From Rothia sp. SD9660Na (GTDB lineage Bacteria; Actinomycetota; Actinomycetes; Actinomycetales; Micrococcaceae), in contig NZ_CP125946.1 of assembly GCF_030064065.1 (NCBI RefSeq), forward strand, positions 1,488,001 to 1,552,000: a stretch of DNA of 64,000 nucleotides. The letters are read 5' to 3'. The notes below the pieces were generated by a model. That model had not been told where the DNA came from. It saw nothing but the letters and a program-made list of their open reading frames with translations, and did no database searches. This document shows positions 53,331-62,713 of this stretch, piece after piece (the stretch's first letter is position 1; each line of letters starts with the position of its first letter). The translations under genes were made by a program, and so were the position numbers.

Positions 53331-56300
53331 TTACCCCGGGTAGAACAGCTTCTCGTAGACCGCCCGGGCCTGGCGGGTGATGCGCAGGTAGTCGTCCTCA
53401 AGCACGCGCGCAGAGTTCGGAGCGTAGCCGCACCAGCGGGCGATAGCTTCAAGGTCAGAACGCGTGGTGGTGAGGGTATCGGATGCCCTACCGGTACGGA
53501 GCACGTTCAGGCCGCGAATTTTTGAAGCCAGCTTCCAGGCATTGGTGAGTAGGGTGGCATCACGTTCATCGACCAGCCCTGCCTGCACAGCGGCGTCCAG
53601 GGCCTTGAGGGTGGAGGTGGTGCGCATACCCTCAACCCGGTGGGCGTGCTGGAGCTGGAGGAGCTGGACCAGCCACTCTACGTCCGTCAGCCCGCCGCGA
53701 CCCAGCTTGAGCTGACGGGTCTTGTCTGCTCCTCGGGGCATGCGTTCGGTCTCCACACGGGCCTTCATGCGGCGAATCTCGGTGACTTTCTCCGCTGGGA
53801 AGGTTGCCGGGTAGCGGTAGGGGTCAACCAGCGCAACGAAGGCGGAGCCCACATACTCTGAGCCAGCAAAGGGGCGGGCACGTAGCAGGGCCTGGAATTC
53901 CCAGGTATCAGCCCAGCGCTCGTAGTACTCCCTAAAGGATTCGAGCGAGCGCACCATGGCCCCGGATTTTCCTTCGGGTCGCAGATCGGCATCAATTTCG
54001 AGTACCTTTTCGGCACGGATGGGCGGGGTTGTGGGCTGTTTGAGCAGGGTGACCATGCGGTTGATCAGGTCAGTGGCTTCTGCCTGGGCGGCCTTTTCGT
54101 CGGCTCCATCGCGCGGGATGTGCACGTACATGAGGTCGGAGTCGGAGCCGTAGCCAATTTCAGCTCCACCCTGGCGCCCCATGGCAATGACGGCAACATC
54201 GGTCAGCGGGGTGCGGCTATCTACGTACAGTTCCCGCTCTGCAATAGCTAGAGCCGACTGGATAGCGCCGCGATCAATATTGGAGAGCCCGTGGGCCACT
54301 TCGGCGTTGCTGTTGATGCCGAGCGCTTCGCCCATGGCAAGGCGGAGAATTTCACGGCGGCGCACCATGCGGACGGCGCGGATCGCTTCGGCGGAGTCGG
54401 TATGGCGGGTCAGCTGGGAGCGCAGCTCGCTGATAATAGCATCTGCTTCGCGGGGTTTGAGGTCTTCTTCCTTATCGAGCCAGGCGATGGGTTCAGGAAT
54501 GTCTTCGAGCAGGTCGGTGATGAAGCGGGAGGAAGAGAGCAGGGTGCAGAGGCGTTCGGCGGCGGCCGGTGAGTCGCGGAGCATGCGCAGGTACCAGGGG
54601 GTGCCGCCCAGGGACTCGCTGACCCGGCGGAAGCCCAGTAGGCCAGCGTCCGGGTCCACGCCCTTGGCGAACCAGCCCAGCAGAACAGGCATGAGGGTCC
54701 GCTGAATCTCGGCAGAGCGACGCAGGCCCTTGGTCAGGGCCTCGATGTGGCCCATAGCCCGGCGTGGGTCCTTGTACCCCAGCGCTGCTAGGCGGTCTTG
54801 AGCGGCAGCCGGTGACAGGGCGACTTCGTCCTTGGAGAGGTGGGCGACGGCTGCCAGCAGGGGCCGGAAGAAGAGGCGCTCATGCAGGGATTTGACGGCC
54901 CTCTTGATGCCCGCCCACTGTTTGAGCATGTCAGCCTCGGTGAGCTGGGTGGGGGCCAGCGGCGAATTCATGGCGCGGGCCAGGGAGCGCCGGTCGTTTT
55001 CTTTGACCGGCATCAGGTGGGTGCGGCGCATGTAGAGCAGCTGGATGCGGTGCTCCATCACACGCAGGGTCGCGTAGTTATCTGCGAAGTCGTGGGCATC
55101 CTTGCGGCCGATGTAGCTAGCTTTGGCCAGGGCTGCGATAGAGTCGGTGGTACTTTGGGTTCGTACACTTTCGTCGGTGCGGCCGTGCACAAGCTGGAGT
55201 AGCTGCACGGTGAATTCTACGTCGCGTAAGCCGCCGGGGCCCAGTTTGATTTGGCGGTCGACCTCCGCTGAGGGAATGTTGTCGGTGACGCGCTGACGCA
55301 TGGCCTGCACTGACTCTACGAAGGAATCGCGGGCGGCAGATTCCCAGATGAAAGGACGCATGGCTCGTGCCCAGCGGACGCCCAGTTCGGGGGTACCGGC
55401 GATGGGGCGGGCCTTGAGCAGTGCCTGGAACTCCCAGTTTTCAGCCCACCGCTTGTAGTAGGTGGTGTAGGACTCCACGGTGCGGACCAGGGCCCCGTCC
55501 TTACCTTCGGGGCGTAGGTTGGCGTCAACCTCCCAGAGGGCGGGTTCGGGGGCCGGAGCCATGATGGCCTTGGAGAGGGCCATGACCAGTTCGGTGCCGA
55601 CCTGTGTCAGGGTGTTTTCATCAAGTGGAGTAAAGCCTTCGGGCAGGTTAGAGAGGGGGGCGTGGGCAACCGCGTACACCACATCCACGTCTGAGATGTA
55701 GTTTAGTTCTCGAGCTCCACACTTGCCCATGCCGATAATGGCAAGTTCTACAGCGGCTACGGTCTGTTCGCTGCGGTTCTGGGCTACTTCGGCGCGGGCG
55801 ATGGCCAGGGCTCCTTCCAGGGCAGCAGCAGCTAAATCAGCCAGGAGGCGGCCAACGGTGGGCATGAACTGTACCGGTGCGAAGCTGGTGAGGTCGTGGA
55901 TAGCCAGCTCTGTGAGGTGGCGCCGGTAGGCAACGCGCAGGGCAGTGTAGCCTTCCTTGCCGGTGAGGGTGGCTACCGGTGTGGACGCGGCCGGGTCAGC
56001 TCCCACGGCCGTCAGCAGGTCGGTGCGGTAGCCCGTATCGAGCGGGGCAATGGGGGTGAGGTTCTCGTCGTCTGTTTCGGGGAGCAGGGAGGCAGGATGG
56101 TCGACGGCTGAGGAAGCGGTGGGGTCGGTCTCAAGCAGGTCAGCGTGCTCGGGGTGGCGTACCAGGAACTCCCCCAGGGCCTCCGAGCCGCCGAGTAGGC
56201 GGTAGAGGGCTTCAGCGTCCGCCCCGCGAGCAGCCAGCTGCGCGACCCGGGGGGCCCGCTCAATCAGGCGGACCAGGGCAGGTAGAGCGATATCGGGTGA

Positions 56301-56501
56301 GGGGGCAAGACGTAGCCCCTCCAACAGTCGGGCCCGGTCTATACCTTCGAGCTCCCGGGCGTTGAACCAACGGGCGCTCTTAGCTGCATCGTAGAAACCT
56401 GCTGAAGCCATTTCGGCAATTAAACGGGCTTGTGCCTTGCGTTCTTCCTCGGCACGGCGGGCGGCTTCTTCGGGGGTGTCGTTCTGCGGGGCGTGAGTCA
56501 C
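53331..56501 (-). CDS. glnE: Glutamine synthetase adenylyltransferase/adenylyl-removing enzyme
   Basis: A 1056-residue bifunctional enzyme that adenylylates and deadenylylates glutamine synthetase. Both nucleotidyltransferase halves are intact: the N-terminal one has ELNYISDVDVVY and the C-terminal one has EIGYGSDSDLMY, each with the two-Asp metal motif and a later DANLRPEGK or DADLRPEGK. A helical linker joins them. GTG at 56501 follows AAGGAG by seven bases and is preferred to an ATG 39 bases upstream. Its substrate GlnA1 is encoded nearby; GlnA2 is directly upstream on the same strand. Confidence 0.95.
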   Translation of the reverse strand: MTHAPQNDTPEEAARRAEEERKAQARLIAEMASAGFYDAAKSARWFNARELEGIDRARLLEGLRLAPSPDIALPALVRLIERAPRVAQLAARGADAEALYRLLGGSEALGEFLVRHPEHADLLETDPTASSAVDHPASLLPETDDENLTPIAPLDTGYRTDLLTAVGADPAASTPVATLTGKEGYTALRVAYRRHLTELAIHDLTSFAPVQFMPTVGRLLADLAAAALEGALAIARAEVAQNRSEQTVAAVELAIIGMGKCGARELNYISDVDVVYAVAHAPLSNLPEGFTPLDENTLTQVGTELVMALSKAIMAPAPEPALWEVDANLRPEGKDGALVRTVESYTTYYKRWAENWEFQALLKARPIAGTPELGVRWARAMRPFIWESAARDSFVESVQAMRQRVTDNIPSAEVDRQIKLGPGGLRDVEFTVQLLQLVHGRTDESVRTQSTTDSIAALAKASYIGRKDAHDFADNYATLRVMEHRIQLLYMRRTHLMPVKENDRRSLARAMNSPLAPTQLTEADMLKQWAGIKRAVKSLHERLFFRPLLAAVAHLSKDEVALSPAAAQDRLAALGYKDPRRAMGHIEALTKGLRRSAEIQRTLMPVLLGWFAKGVDPDAGLLGFRRVSESLGGTPWYLRMLRDSPAAAERLCTLLSSSRFITDLLEDIPEPIAWLDKEEDLKPREADAIISELRSQLTRHTDSAEAIRAVRMVRRREILRLAMGEALGINSNAEVAHGLSNIDRGAIQSALAIAERELYVDSRTPLTDVAVIAMGRQGGAEIGYGSDSDLMYVHIPRDGADEKAAQAEATDLINRMVTLLKQPTTPPIRAEKVLEIDADLRPEGKSGAMVRSLESFREYYERWADTWEFQALLRARPFAGSEYVGSAFVALVDPYRYPATFPAEKVTEIRRMKARVETERMPRGADKTRQLKLGRGGLTDVEWLVQLLQLQHAHRVEGMRTTSTLKALDAAVQAGLVDERDATLLTNAWKLASKIRGLNVLRTGRASDTLTTTRSDLEAIARWCGYAPNSARVLEDDYLRITRQARAVYEKLFYPG

Positions 56502-56528
56502 CGCTAGCTCCTTGGGGTTTAATCGCAG

Positions 56529-56560
56529 CAGGCGCAACACCTGTTACAGTGTTGCGCCTG
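56529..56560 (-). terminator. Hairpin between glnA2 and glnE
   Basis: A perfect 12-bp stem CAGGCGCAACAC/GTGTTGCGCCTG with loop CTGTTACA, 10 bases after the glnA2 stop on the minus strand and just before the glnE ribosome binding site. Without a T tract it may attenuate rather than stop transcription into glnE. Confidence 0.6.
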
Positions 56561-56570
56561 CCCTGAGACG

Positions 56571-57914
56571 TTAGAGGATACCGAGGTTGTTCTTGAGCTC
56601 GTAGGGGGTCACTTCGGCACGGAAGGCGTTCCAGTCGCGGCGTTTGTTCCGCAGGAACTGTTCAAAGACCTGCTCCCCCAGGGTCTCTGCCATGAACTCT
56701 GATTCTTCGGTGCGGTGGATAGCGTCGTGAAGAGAGGACGGCAGGGCGTGGTAGCCCATGGCGCGGCGTTCGGCACTGGTCATGGCTGAGATGTCTTCGG
56801 TGACGGCGGCGCTGGGCAGCTCGTACTCGTTTTCGATGCCCTTGAGGCCAGCTGCCAGGATGACGGCGTAGGCCAGATAGGGGTTGGCGGCTGAGTCGAT
56901 ACCGCGGTATTCCATACGGGCTGACTGCATCTTGTTGGGCTTGTAGAGGGGAACCCGCACCAGGGCGGAGCGATTGTTGTGGCCCCAGGAAACGTAGGAG
57001 GGGGCTTCCCCGCCGCCCCACAGGCGCTTGTAGGAGTTCACGAACTGGTTGGTCACTGAGGTGAACTCGGGGGCGTGGCGCAGGACGCCAGCGATAAAGT
57101 GCTTAGCAGTACGGGAGAGTTGGTACTCGGCCCCGGCTTCGAAGAAGGCGTTGGTATCGCCCTCGAAGAGGGAGAAGTGGGTGTGCATGCCAGAACCAGC
57201 GTGCTCGGTGAAGGGCTTGGGCATGAAGGTGGCGTAGATGCCCTGGGAGAGGGCAACTTCCTTAATCACGGTGCGGAAACTCATGATGTTATCGGCAGTC
57301 TGCAGGGCGTCAGCGTGGCGCAGGTCTATTTCGTTCTGGCCGGGGCCGGTCTCGTGGTGGGAGAACTCCACCGAGATACCGATTTCTTCCAGGGTGGTCA
57401 CTGCCTTGCGACGGAAGTCCTGAACCACGCCGCCGGGAGTGTGGTCGAAGTAGCTTTCGGAATCGACAGGTTCGGGGAAGCCGTTGGGGCCTAGTTCCTT
57501 GGACTTGAGCAGGTAGAACTCGATCTCGGGTGAGGTGTAGCAGGTAAAGCCCATTGAGCCTGCCTTCGACAGCACGTTCTTGAGCACACCGCGGGTATCT
57601 GAGGCACTTGGTTCACCATCGGGGGTAAGGATGTCGCAGAACATGCGGGAGGTCGGCTCTTCATCCCCGCGCCAGGGCAGCACCTGGAAGGTGGAGGGGT
57701 CAGGCTGCAGCAGCATATCTGACTCGTACACGCGGGACAGGCCCTCAATCGATGAACCGTCAAAACCGATACCCTCGTCAAAGGCACTCTCAACCTCAGC
57801 CGGTGCAATAGCAACAGACTTGAGCTGGCCCACCACATCGGTAAACCAGAGGCGAACGAAACGCACGTTGCGTTCTTCGATGGTGCGCAAAACGAATTCT
57901 TGCTGACGATCCAT
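56571..57914 (-). CDS. glnA2: Glutamine synthetase family protein GlnA2
   Basis: A 447-residue type I-alpha-like glutamine synthetase homologue. FDGSSIEGLSRVYESDM, MPKPFTEHAGSGMHTHFS and NNRSALVRVP are conserved. It is shorter than GlnA1 and resembles mycobacterial GlnA2, which is not the main synthetase; streptomycete relatives act on polyamines, so the true substrate is uncertain. The start is ATG at 57914 (MDRQQEFVLRTIEERNVRF) after ATAGG; the longer frame adds 39 residues unlike the family. It is probably cotranscribed with glnE. Confidence 0.93.
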   Translation of the reverse strand: MDRQQEFVLRTIEERNVRFVRLWFTDVVGQLKSVAIAPAEVESAFDEGIGFDGSSIEGLSRVYESDMLLQPDPSTFQVLPWRGDEEPTSRMFCDILTPDGEPSASDTRGVLKNVLSKAGSMGFTCYTSPEIEFYLLKSKELGPNGFPEPVDSESYFDHTPGGVVQDFRRKAVTTLEEIGISVEFSHHETGPGQNEIDLRHADALQTADNIMSFRTVIKEVALSQGIYATFMPKPFTEHAGSGMHTHFSLFEGDTNAFFEAGAEYQLSRTAKHFIAGVLRHAPEFTSVTNQFVNSYKRLWGGGEAPSYVSWGHNNRSALVRVPLYKPNKMQSARMEYRGIDSAANPYLAYAVILAAGLKGIENEYELPSAAVTEDISAMTSAERRAMGYHALPSSLHDAIHRTEESEFMAETLGEQVFEQFLRNKRRDWNAFRAEVTPYELKNNLGIL

Positions 57915-58132
57915 GTAACCTATCCGTTCATGTCTAAAGGTGGCGCCCGCACCCCGGTGGGCGGGCAGACGAATCCTTAAGCTCAACTCTAGAACGGAAG
58001 AGCCCCACCTGCCCAGCTGGCACGCCCCCAAAGGCGGTAAGAGTAACGAGTTTTAAACATTTCTTTCACCGAGTGAGATAAAGCGGGGGCTCGCCGGTTG
58101 CAGGGCAGCTATAGGGCACTAGAGTTAAGAAC

Positions 58133-59017
58133 ATGGTCAACGAAGAAACAGCACCTTACGGGTCCTCAGCCCCCACCCCCGCCAATACCACTCAGGAAGG
58201 TGAGGCAAGCGTCCTTTCCGTCAAAAAGGTGCGCACCGTGCACCTGCAGCAGGCCAAGGACGCCGGGGAAAAATTCGCTATGCTCACCAGCTATGACGCT
58301 CTCACCGCCACTATTTTTGACCGGGCCGGTATCGAACTGCTGCTGATCGGTGATTCTGCGGGGAACAACGTACTGGGTCACGAGTCTACCCTGACTATCA
58401 CCGTTGATGAGATGCTTCCCCTGGTCAAAGCTGTTTCCACCGCTGCCCAGCGCGCTATGGTTGTAGCTGACCTGCCCTTTGGCTCCTACGAACAGTCTCC
58501 CGCCCAGGCTGTAGCAACCGCTGTACGCTTCATGAAAGAAGGCGGGGCCCACGCGGTCAAGATGGAAGCCACCGCCCACAACGCGGAGCATGTGCGCGCC
58601 ATGGTTGCAGCGGGAATCCCTGTCATGGCTCATATCGGCTTCACACCCCAGTCCGAGCACGCCCTGGGCGGCTACCGGGTACAGGGCCGCGACGGCGGGC
58701 AGATGCTCAAAGAAACCGCGCTGGCCCTTGAAGAAGCCGGCGCCTTCTGCCTGCTCATGGAAATGACCCGCTCCGATGTTGCTGCCGAGATTGATGCTTC
58801 GGTGCGCATTCCCATCATCGGCATCGGGGCCGGGGCGGACGTCAGTGGGCAGGTACTGGTCTGGCAGGACGCCTTCGGGCTGCGGCAGGGCAAGATGGCC
58901 CGCTTCGTCAAACAGTACGCCAACCTCTACGACACCCTCTTTGAGGGAGCAAGCGCCTACCGGGCAGAGGTGCGCTCAGGCGCCTACCCGGCGGCGGAAC
59001 ACCGGTTCGATAGTTAA
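58133..59017 (+). CDS. panB: 3-methyl-2-oxobutanoate hydroxymethyltransferase
   Basis: A 294-residue PanB, which makes ketopantoate with methylene-tetrahydrofolate in coenzyme A synthesis. LLLIGDSAGNNVLGHEST and VADLPFGSYEQS carry the magnesium-binding Asp residues; VKMEATAHN and IPVMAHIGFTPQS are also typical. The N-terminus has about 30 extra disordered residues. Other pan genes are absent from the window. It is divergent from glnA2. Confidence 0.95.
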   Translation: MVNEETAPYGSSAPTPANTTQEGEASVLSVKKVRTVHLQQAKDAGEKFAMLTSYDALTATIFDRAGIELLLIGDSAGNNVLGHESTLTITVDEMLPLVKAVSTAAQRAMVVADLPFGSYEQSPAQAVATAVRFMKEGGAHAVKMEATAHNAEHVRAMVAAGIPVMAHIGFTPQSEHALGGYRVQGRDGGQMLKETALALEEAGAFCLLMEMTRSDVAAEIDASVRIPIIGIGAGADVSGQVLVWQDAFGLRQGKMARFVKQYANLYDTLFEGASAYRAEVRSGAYPAAEHRFDS

Positions 59018-59052
59018 AAATTCTGCGTTGCCAAGAGCTAGAGGAGTCGCTA

Positions 59053-59153
59053 ACCCGGGGCTCGCGTTCGCTGCCGCCCCTCTCACAGGTTCGCTAGCGC
59101 TCACACGTGATTCACGCCAGCCCCGAGCCAGCAGCTTCGCTGCGAGCCCGGGT
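59053..59153. repeat. Dispersed intergenic repeat, copy B
   Basis: A 101-base element with inverted ends ACCCGGG and CCCGGGT. It matches copy A (53192-53295) through the whole length, including blocks GGTTCGCTAGCGCTCAC and GATTCACGCCAGCCCCGAGC then CAGCAGCTTCGCT. Both copies lie in intergenic DNA after plus-strand genes. Confidence 0.85.
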
Positions 59154-59186
59154 CAGCTTTCTCAACGCTAGTGAAAAGTTCCTTCC

Positions 59187-59387
59187 TTACCAGGCGTCCT
59201 TGCCCTCGTCCCATTCTTCGTTGCGCTTCTTCGCCTTCTCCATGGCCTGCTCTGCTTCTTCGCGGGTAGCGAAGGGGCCCCAGAGCTCGGTGATTTTGGA
59301 CTGCTGGCCCTCTTCGACCTGGCCGGTGCTCAGGTTGTACCAGTACTGGGTGTCGTGGGGGCCGGGGGTGTAGTCGTTCAGTGACAC
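59187..59387 (-). CDS. Small SPOR-like protein
   Basis: A 66-residue acidic protein of a Micrococcales family annotated as SPOR domain-containing. The core YWYNLSTGQVEEGQQ then WGPFATREEAEQAMEKAKKR fits the SPOR-like WGPFxTxxEAxxAL pattern. It is too short for a full SPOR domain and has no signal or membrane helix, so binding to denuded peptidoglycan is doubtful. Start is GTG after AAGGAGAC. It is monocistronic. Confidence 0.78.
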   Translation of the reverse strand: MSLNDYTPGPHDTQYWYNLSTGQVEEGQQSKITELWGPFATREEAEQAMEKAKKRNEEWDEGKDAW

Positions 59388-59511
59388 AGCGTCTCCTTCT
59401 CATTGTCAAAAGTGTTGCACACACCACTTTACGCCTGGTTAGGCAAAAGATACAGCTTTTGGCAACGCACCTAACCGGGCAGGTTGGCGACCAGCCGATA
59501 AGCTAGAAGAT

Positions 59512-60417
59512 ATGTCGACATCATCTAAAAGCCACAACCTCCCCGCGGAGCCGGGCAAAGCCCCCGTGGGCAACCTGACGCCCGGCGTCGTTGCCCCCAT
59601 GCGCCCGGTACCGGCGCATATTATCCGCCCCGAATACGTAGGCAAGCCCGAAGCCAATGAAGGCCAAGGCTCAAACTTCTACACCCCCGAAGAAGTAGAA
59701 AAGGTGCGGGCCGCCGGCAAAATCGCCGCCGGAGCCATCGTAGAAGCCGAAAAAATTGCGGTTCCCGGCACCACCACCAATGACATCGACGTCCTGGTGC
59801 ACGAATATATCTGCGACCACGGGGCCTACCCCTCCACCGTTGACTACCGGGGCTTCACCAAGAGCGTGTGCACCTCCCTCAACGAGGTTATCTGCCACGG
59901 CATACCCGACTCCACCGTCCTTGAAGACGGCGATATTCTCAACCTCGATGTGACCGCCTACCTGCACGATATGCACGGCGACACCAACCGCACCCTGCTC
60001 GTAGGGAACGTGGACGAAGAGTCCCGTCTGCTGGTTGAGCGCACCGAAGAGGCGCTCAACCGCGCCATGAAGGCGGTACGACCCGGCCGTGAAATCAACG
60101 TCATTGGCCGCGTCATCGAAAAGTACGCCGCCCGCTTCGGTTACGGCGTGGTGCGTGACTTTACCGGCCACGGTGTAGGCCGTGAATTCCACTCCGGCCT
60201 GATTATCCCCCACTACGATGCTGCCCCAGCCTACAACACCGTCATCGAAGAAGGCATGATTTTCACCATTGAACCCATGCTCACCCTGGGTACCATCGAG
60301 TGGGATATGTGGGAGGACGACTGGACCGTCGTCACCCGCGATCGCAAGCGTACCGCCCAGTTTGAACACACCATGGTTGTCACCGCCGACGGCGTTGACG
60401 TCCTTACCCTGCCCTAA
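59512..60417 (+). CDS. map: Methionine aminopeptidase, type I
   Basis: A 301-residue enzyme removing initiator methionine. Metal ligands are in [15 protein letters not shown] (two Asp), GHGVGREFH (His), FTIEPM (Glu) and FEHTM (Glu). The N-terminal 45 residues form the extension common to type Ic actinobacterial enzymes, with a Pro-rich SH3-binding-like segment. The ATG has only a weak binding site (GCTAGAAGAT). Confidence 0.95.
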   Translation: MSTSSKSHNLPAEPGKAPVGNLTPGVVAPMRPVPAHIIRPEYVGKPEANEGQGSNFYTPEEVEKVRAAGKIAAGAIVEAEKIAVPGTTTNDIDVLVHEYICDHGAYPSTVDYRGFTKSVCTSLNEVICHGIPDSTVLEDGDILNLDVTAYLHDMHGDTNRTLLVGNVDEESRLLVERTEEALNRAMKAVRPGREINVIGRVIEKYAARFGYGVVRDFTGHGVGREFHSGLIIPHYDAAPAYNTVIEEGMIFTIEPMLTLGTIEWDMWEDDWTVVTRDRKRTAQFEHTMVVTADGVDVLTLP

Positions 60418-60443
60418 CCACCATCACTCTCTAAGGAGCGCTC

Positions 60444-61289
60444 ATGACTGACGCAGTCACCCCCGACGTACCGGCACCCACCGCAGCTGACCTGGTTATC
60501 GGTATTGATATCGGAGGCACCGGCATGAAGGGCGGTATCGTCGATATCCGCACCGGCCAGCTGGTGGGTGAGCGTTTCCGCATCCCCACCCCCCAGCCTG
60601 CCACCCCAGAAGCCTGCGCTGCTGTAGTGCGGGAAATTGTTGATGAGTTACAGGGTCGGGAGCTAGCTCCCCTTCCTGATTCAGCCGTGGGCATTGACTT
60701 TCCCGCCATCGTGAAGAACGGCGTAACTCTGTCCGCTGCGAATGTCCATGAGTCCTGGATCGGTGCTGACCTTGAGGGCATCATGAGTGAGGCCCTGGGC
60801 GGCCGTATCGTCTACGCCCTGAACGACGCGGACGCTGCCGGCCTGGCTGAGGCTACCTACGGCCAGGGTAAGGATAAGGACGGCCTCATTGCCGTCATTA
60901 CCCTGGGCACCGGTATCGGTTCAGCCCTCATTATTAACGGGCAGCTGATTCCCAACACCGAGCTGGGGCATCTTGAGATTGACGGCCACAATGCTGAGTC
61001 CCGTGCCTCAGCCCGTGCCCGTGAGATTCATGAGCTGTCCTGGAAGAAGTACGGTAAGCGCCTGCACCGCTACTTCTCCCATGTAGAGTTCCTCTTCTCC
61101 CCCGACCTGTTTATCATCGGCGGCGGCATCTCGAAGAACCCCGAGAAGTTCATGCCCTACTTTGAAGATGAGATTCGAACCCCCATGGTCATGGCTCAGC
61201 TGCGCAATAACGCCGGCATTGTGGGTGCAGCCCTGTGGGCTGCCGGTCACCTCAGCGAACACGAGCGCCGTGCCGCCGCCCAGGGCTAA
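60444..61289 (+). CDS. ppgK: Polyphosphate glucokinase
   Basis: A 281-residue ROK-family kinase that phosphorylates glucose using polyphosphate or ATP. Phosphate-binding [16 protein letters not shown] is at about residues 19-34; [17 protein letters not shown] and [16 protein letters not shown] follow. [13 protein letters not shown] with several basic residues matches the polyphosphate-specific segment of PpgK. CTAAGGAGCG lies before the ATG. It follows map by 26 bases and is probably cotranscribed. Confidence 0.95.
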   Translation: MTDAVTPDVPAPTAADLVIGIDIGGTGMKGGIVDIRTGQLVGERFRIPTPQPATPEACAAVVREIVDELQGRELAPLPDSAVGIDFPAIVKNGVTLSAANVHESWIGADLEGIMSEALGGRIVYALNDADAAGLAEATYGQGKDKDGLIAVITLGTGIGSALIINGQLIPNTELGHLEIDGHNAESRASARAREIHELSWKKYGKRLHRYFSHVEFLFSPDLFIIGGGISKNPEKFMPYFEDEIRTPMVMAQLRNNAGIVGAALWAAGHLSEHERRAAAQG

Positions 61290-61303
61290 ATCCTGAGCCT
61301 TCA

Positions 61304-61369
61304 GTGAGCAGGACGCCGTCTGCTCACCTTCCTTGCCCGAGGGTGGAGAAGGTGGGTAGGCGGCGTCCT
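61304..61369 (+). terminator. Alternative hairpins after ppgK
   Basis: Hairpin A is GTGAGCAG/CTGCTCAC (61304-61311 and 61320-61327). Hairpin B is AGGACGCCG/CGGCGTCCT (61310-61318 and 61361-61369), with inner CACCTTC/GAAGGTG. They share bases and exclude each other. A weak T tract (CCTTGTGTCCCCTTTTG) follows B. Confidence 0.6.
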
Positions 61370-61495
61370 TGTGTCCCCTTTTGTGTTGGTGTGACGTTTT
61401 TTCATGTTCCCTTAATGAAAGCTCCGTAAAGTTTCTTAGACAACCATTCATCAACCGGGCTTTCGCGGGCCCGGCTTTCGTAAGAAACACAGTTC

Positions 61496-62713
61496 ATGCA
61501 CCACACTCACACCAACGAACCGGTACGCGTTGTGCTCTACAGCCATGATTCACAGGGGCTGGGGCATGTGCGCCGCAACCTAGCGATTGCCCACCATATT
61601 GCCCGGACTGTCCCTGAACTCACCGGCCGCCCAGTGGCAGGTTTGCTGGTCTCTGGGCTACCCCAGGCCAGTGTCTTTCCGCTTCCTACCGGGTTTGATT
61701 GGGTCTTTATTCCCAGTATTCGCAAGGCTCAGGGCGAGTATGCTTCTCGTTCTCTTGGCGCCCCTACCTCCCTGCTGGTCGAGCTGCGTTCCCAGCTGCT
61801 ACATGCCTCGCTCCTGAGCTTTAACCCCGATGTGGTGATTATTGACCGGCATATTTTTGGGGTCATGCGTGAGTTGCAGCAGCCGCTGGCGGCACTACGC
61901 GAGCGCAACCCCTTCGCACACGTGGTGCTGGGCCTTCGTGAGGTGCTCGATACCCCACAGGTAGCCTATGCTGAGTGGTATAAGAACGGTGACCCTGCTG
62001 ATCTTCGGTCAGTGATCGACTCCCTCTGGATTTATGGGGACCCCTCGGTGCACAATCCGGTTGAGGCAGGAGAGATACCGGAAGAACTCGCAGATAAGGC
62101 TAAATTCACCGGCTACCTGGCTCTTGGTAGGGGTGAGGCAGAGCCCACCCAGCCCCTTGAACATGCAAGGCCCTTTATCCTGACCACTGCCGGTGGAGGA
62201 GAGGACGGCGCCACCCTGCTCGAGACTCTCGTGCGGGCAAGGGTTCCCGAAGGGTTCGAGCATCTGGTGGTAACCGGCCCTCAGCTAGCTGCCGAGACCT
62301 TTAATCTTCTGGTGCAGTTAGCAGCTCCAGGCACCCGGGTTCTACATTCTCTGCCCGGGCTGAGCCACTATATCGAGCAGGCAGCTGCTGTGGTGTGCAT
62401 GGGCGGGTATAACACCACCAATGAAGTGCTTGCTTCGAGCACCCCAGCACTGATCGTTCCTCGAGAAACCCCTCGCACTGAGCAGCTTATTAGGGCTCAG
62501 GCTATGCACTCTCACGGCGTGGTTGATTACTGCCGCACTCAAGATTTAACCGTCGCTACCGCCGAAGATTGGTTGAATCAGGCGGTTCACCGACGGGTAG
62601 ATCGTACCCATATTGAACGAGATGGCCTGTGGCGTACCGCCACCCTTGTTGCAGAAATTGTGGTCGGTAGCCACCGCCCCACCCCACCTCAGGAGGACTC
62701 ATGCCCCGCATAG
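61496..62713 (+). CDS. Glycosyltransferase (GT28/MGT-like, GT-B fold)
   Basis: A 405-residue GT-B glycosyltransferase of the predicted-glycosyltransferase group. The N-terminal acceptor domain begins VVLYSHDSQGLGHVRRNLAIAH, a His-Arg pattern of this group. The donor-binding half has LLTTAGGGEDG-like TTAGGGEDGA and VVCMGGYNTTNEVLASSTP followed by IVPRETPRTEQ, typical of UDP-sugar sites. Its sugar and acceptor are unknown. It overlaps the following GT4 gene by 13 bases, so the two are coupled and probably build one glycan or glycolipid. Confidence 0.82.
   Translation: MHHTHTNEPVRVVLYSHDSQGLGHVRRNLAIAHHIARTVPELTGRPVAGLLVSGLPQASVFPLPTGFDWVFIPSIRKAQGEYASRSLGAPTSLLVELRSQLLHASLLSFNPDVVIIDRHIFGVMRELQQPLAALRERNPFAHVVLGLREVLDTPQVAYAEWYKNGDPADLRSVIDSLWIYGDPSVHNPVEAGEIPEELADKAKFTGYLALGRGEAEPTQPLEHARPFILTTAGGGEDGATLLETLVRARVPEGFEHLVVTGPQLAAETFNLLVQLAAPGTRVLHSLPGLSHYIEQAAAVVCMGGYNTTNEVLASSTPALIVPRETPRTEQLIRAQAMHSHGVVDYCRTQDLTVATAEDWLNQAVHRRVDRTHIERDGLWRTATLVAEIVVGSHRPTPPQEDSCPA

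Noticed and set aside
59671..60369. Open frame of 232 residues opposite map
   Set aside because: Gly/Val-rich antisense artefact of the map coding sequence.
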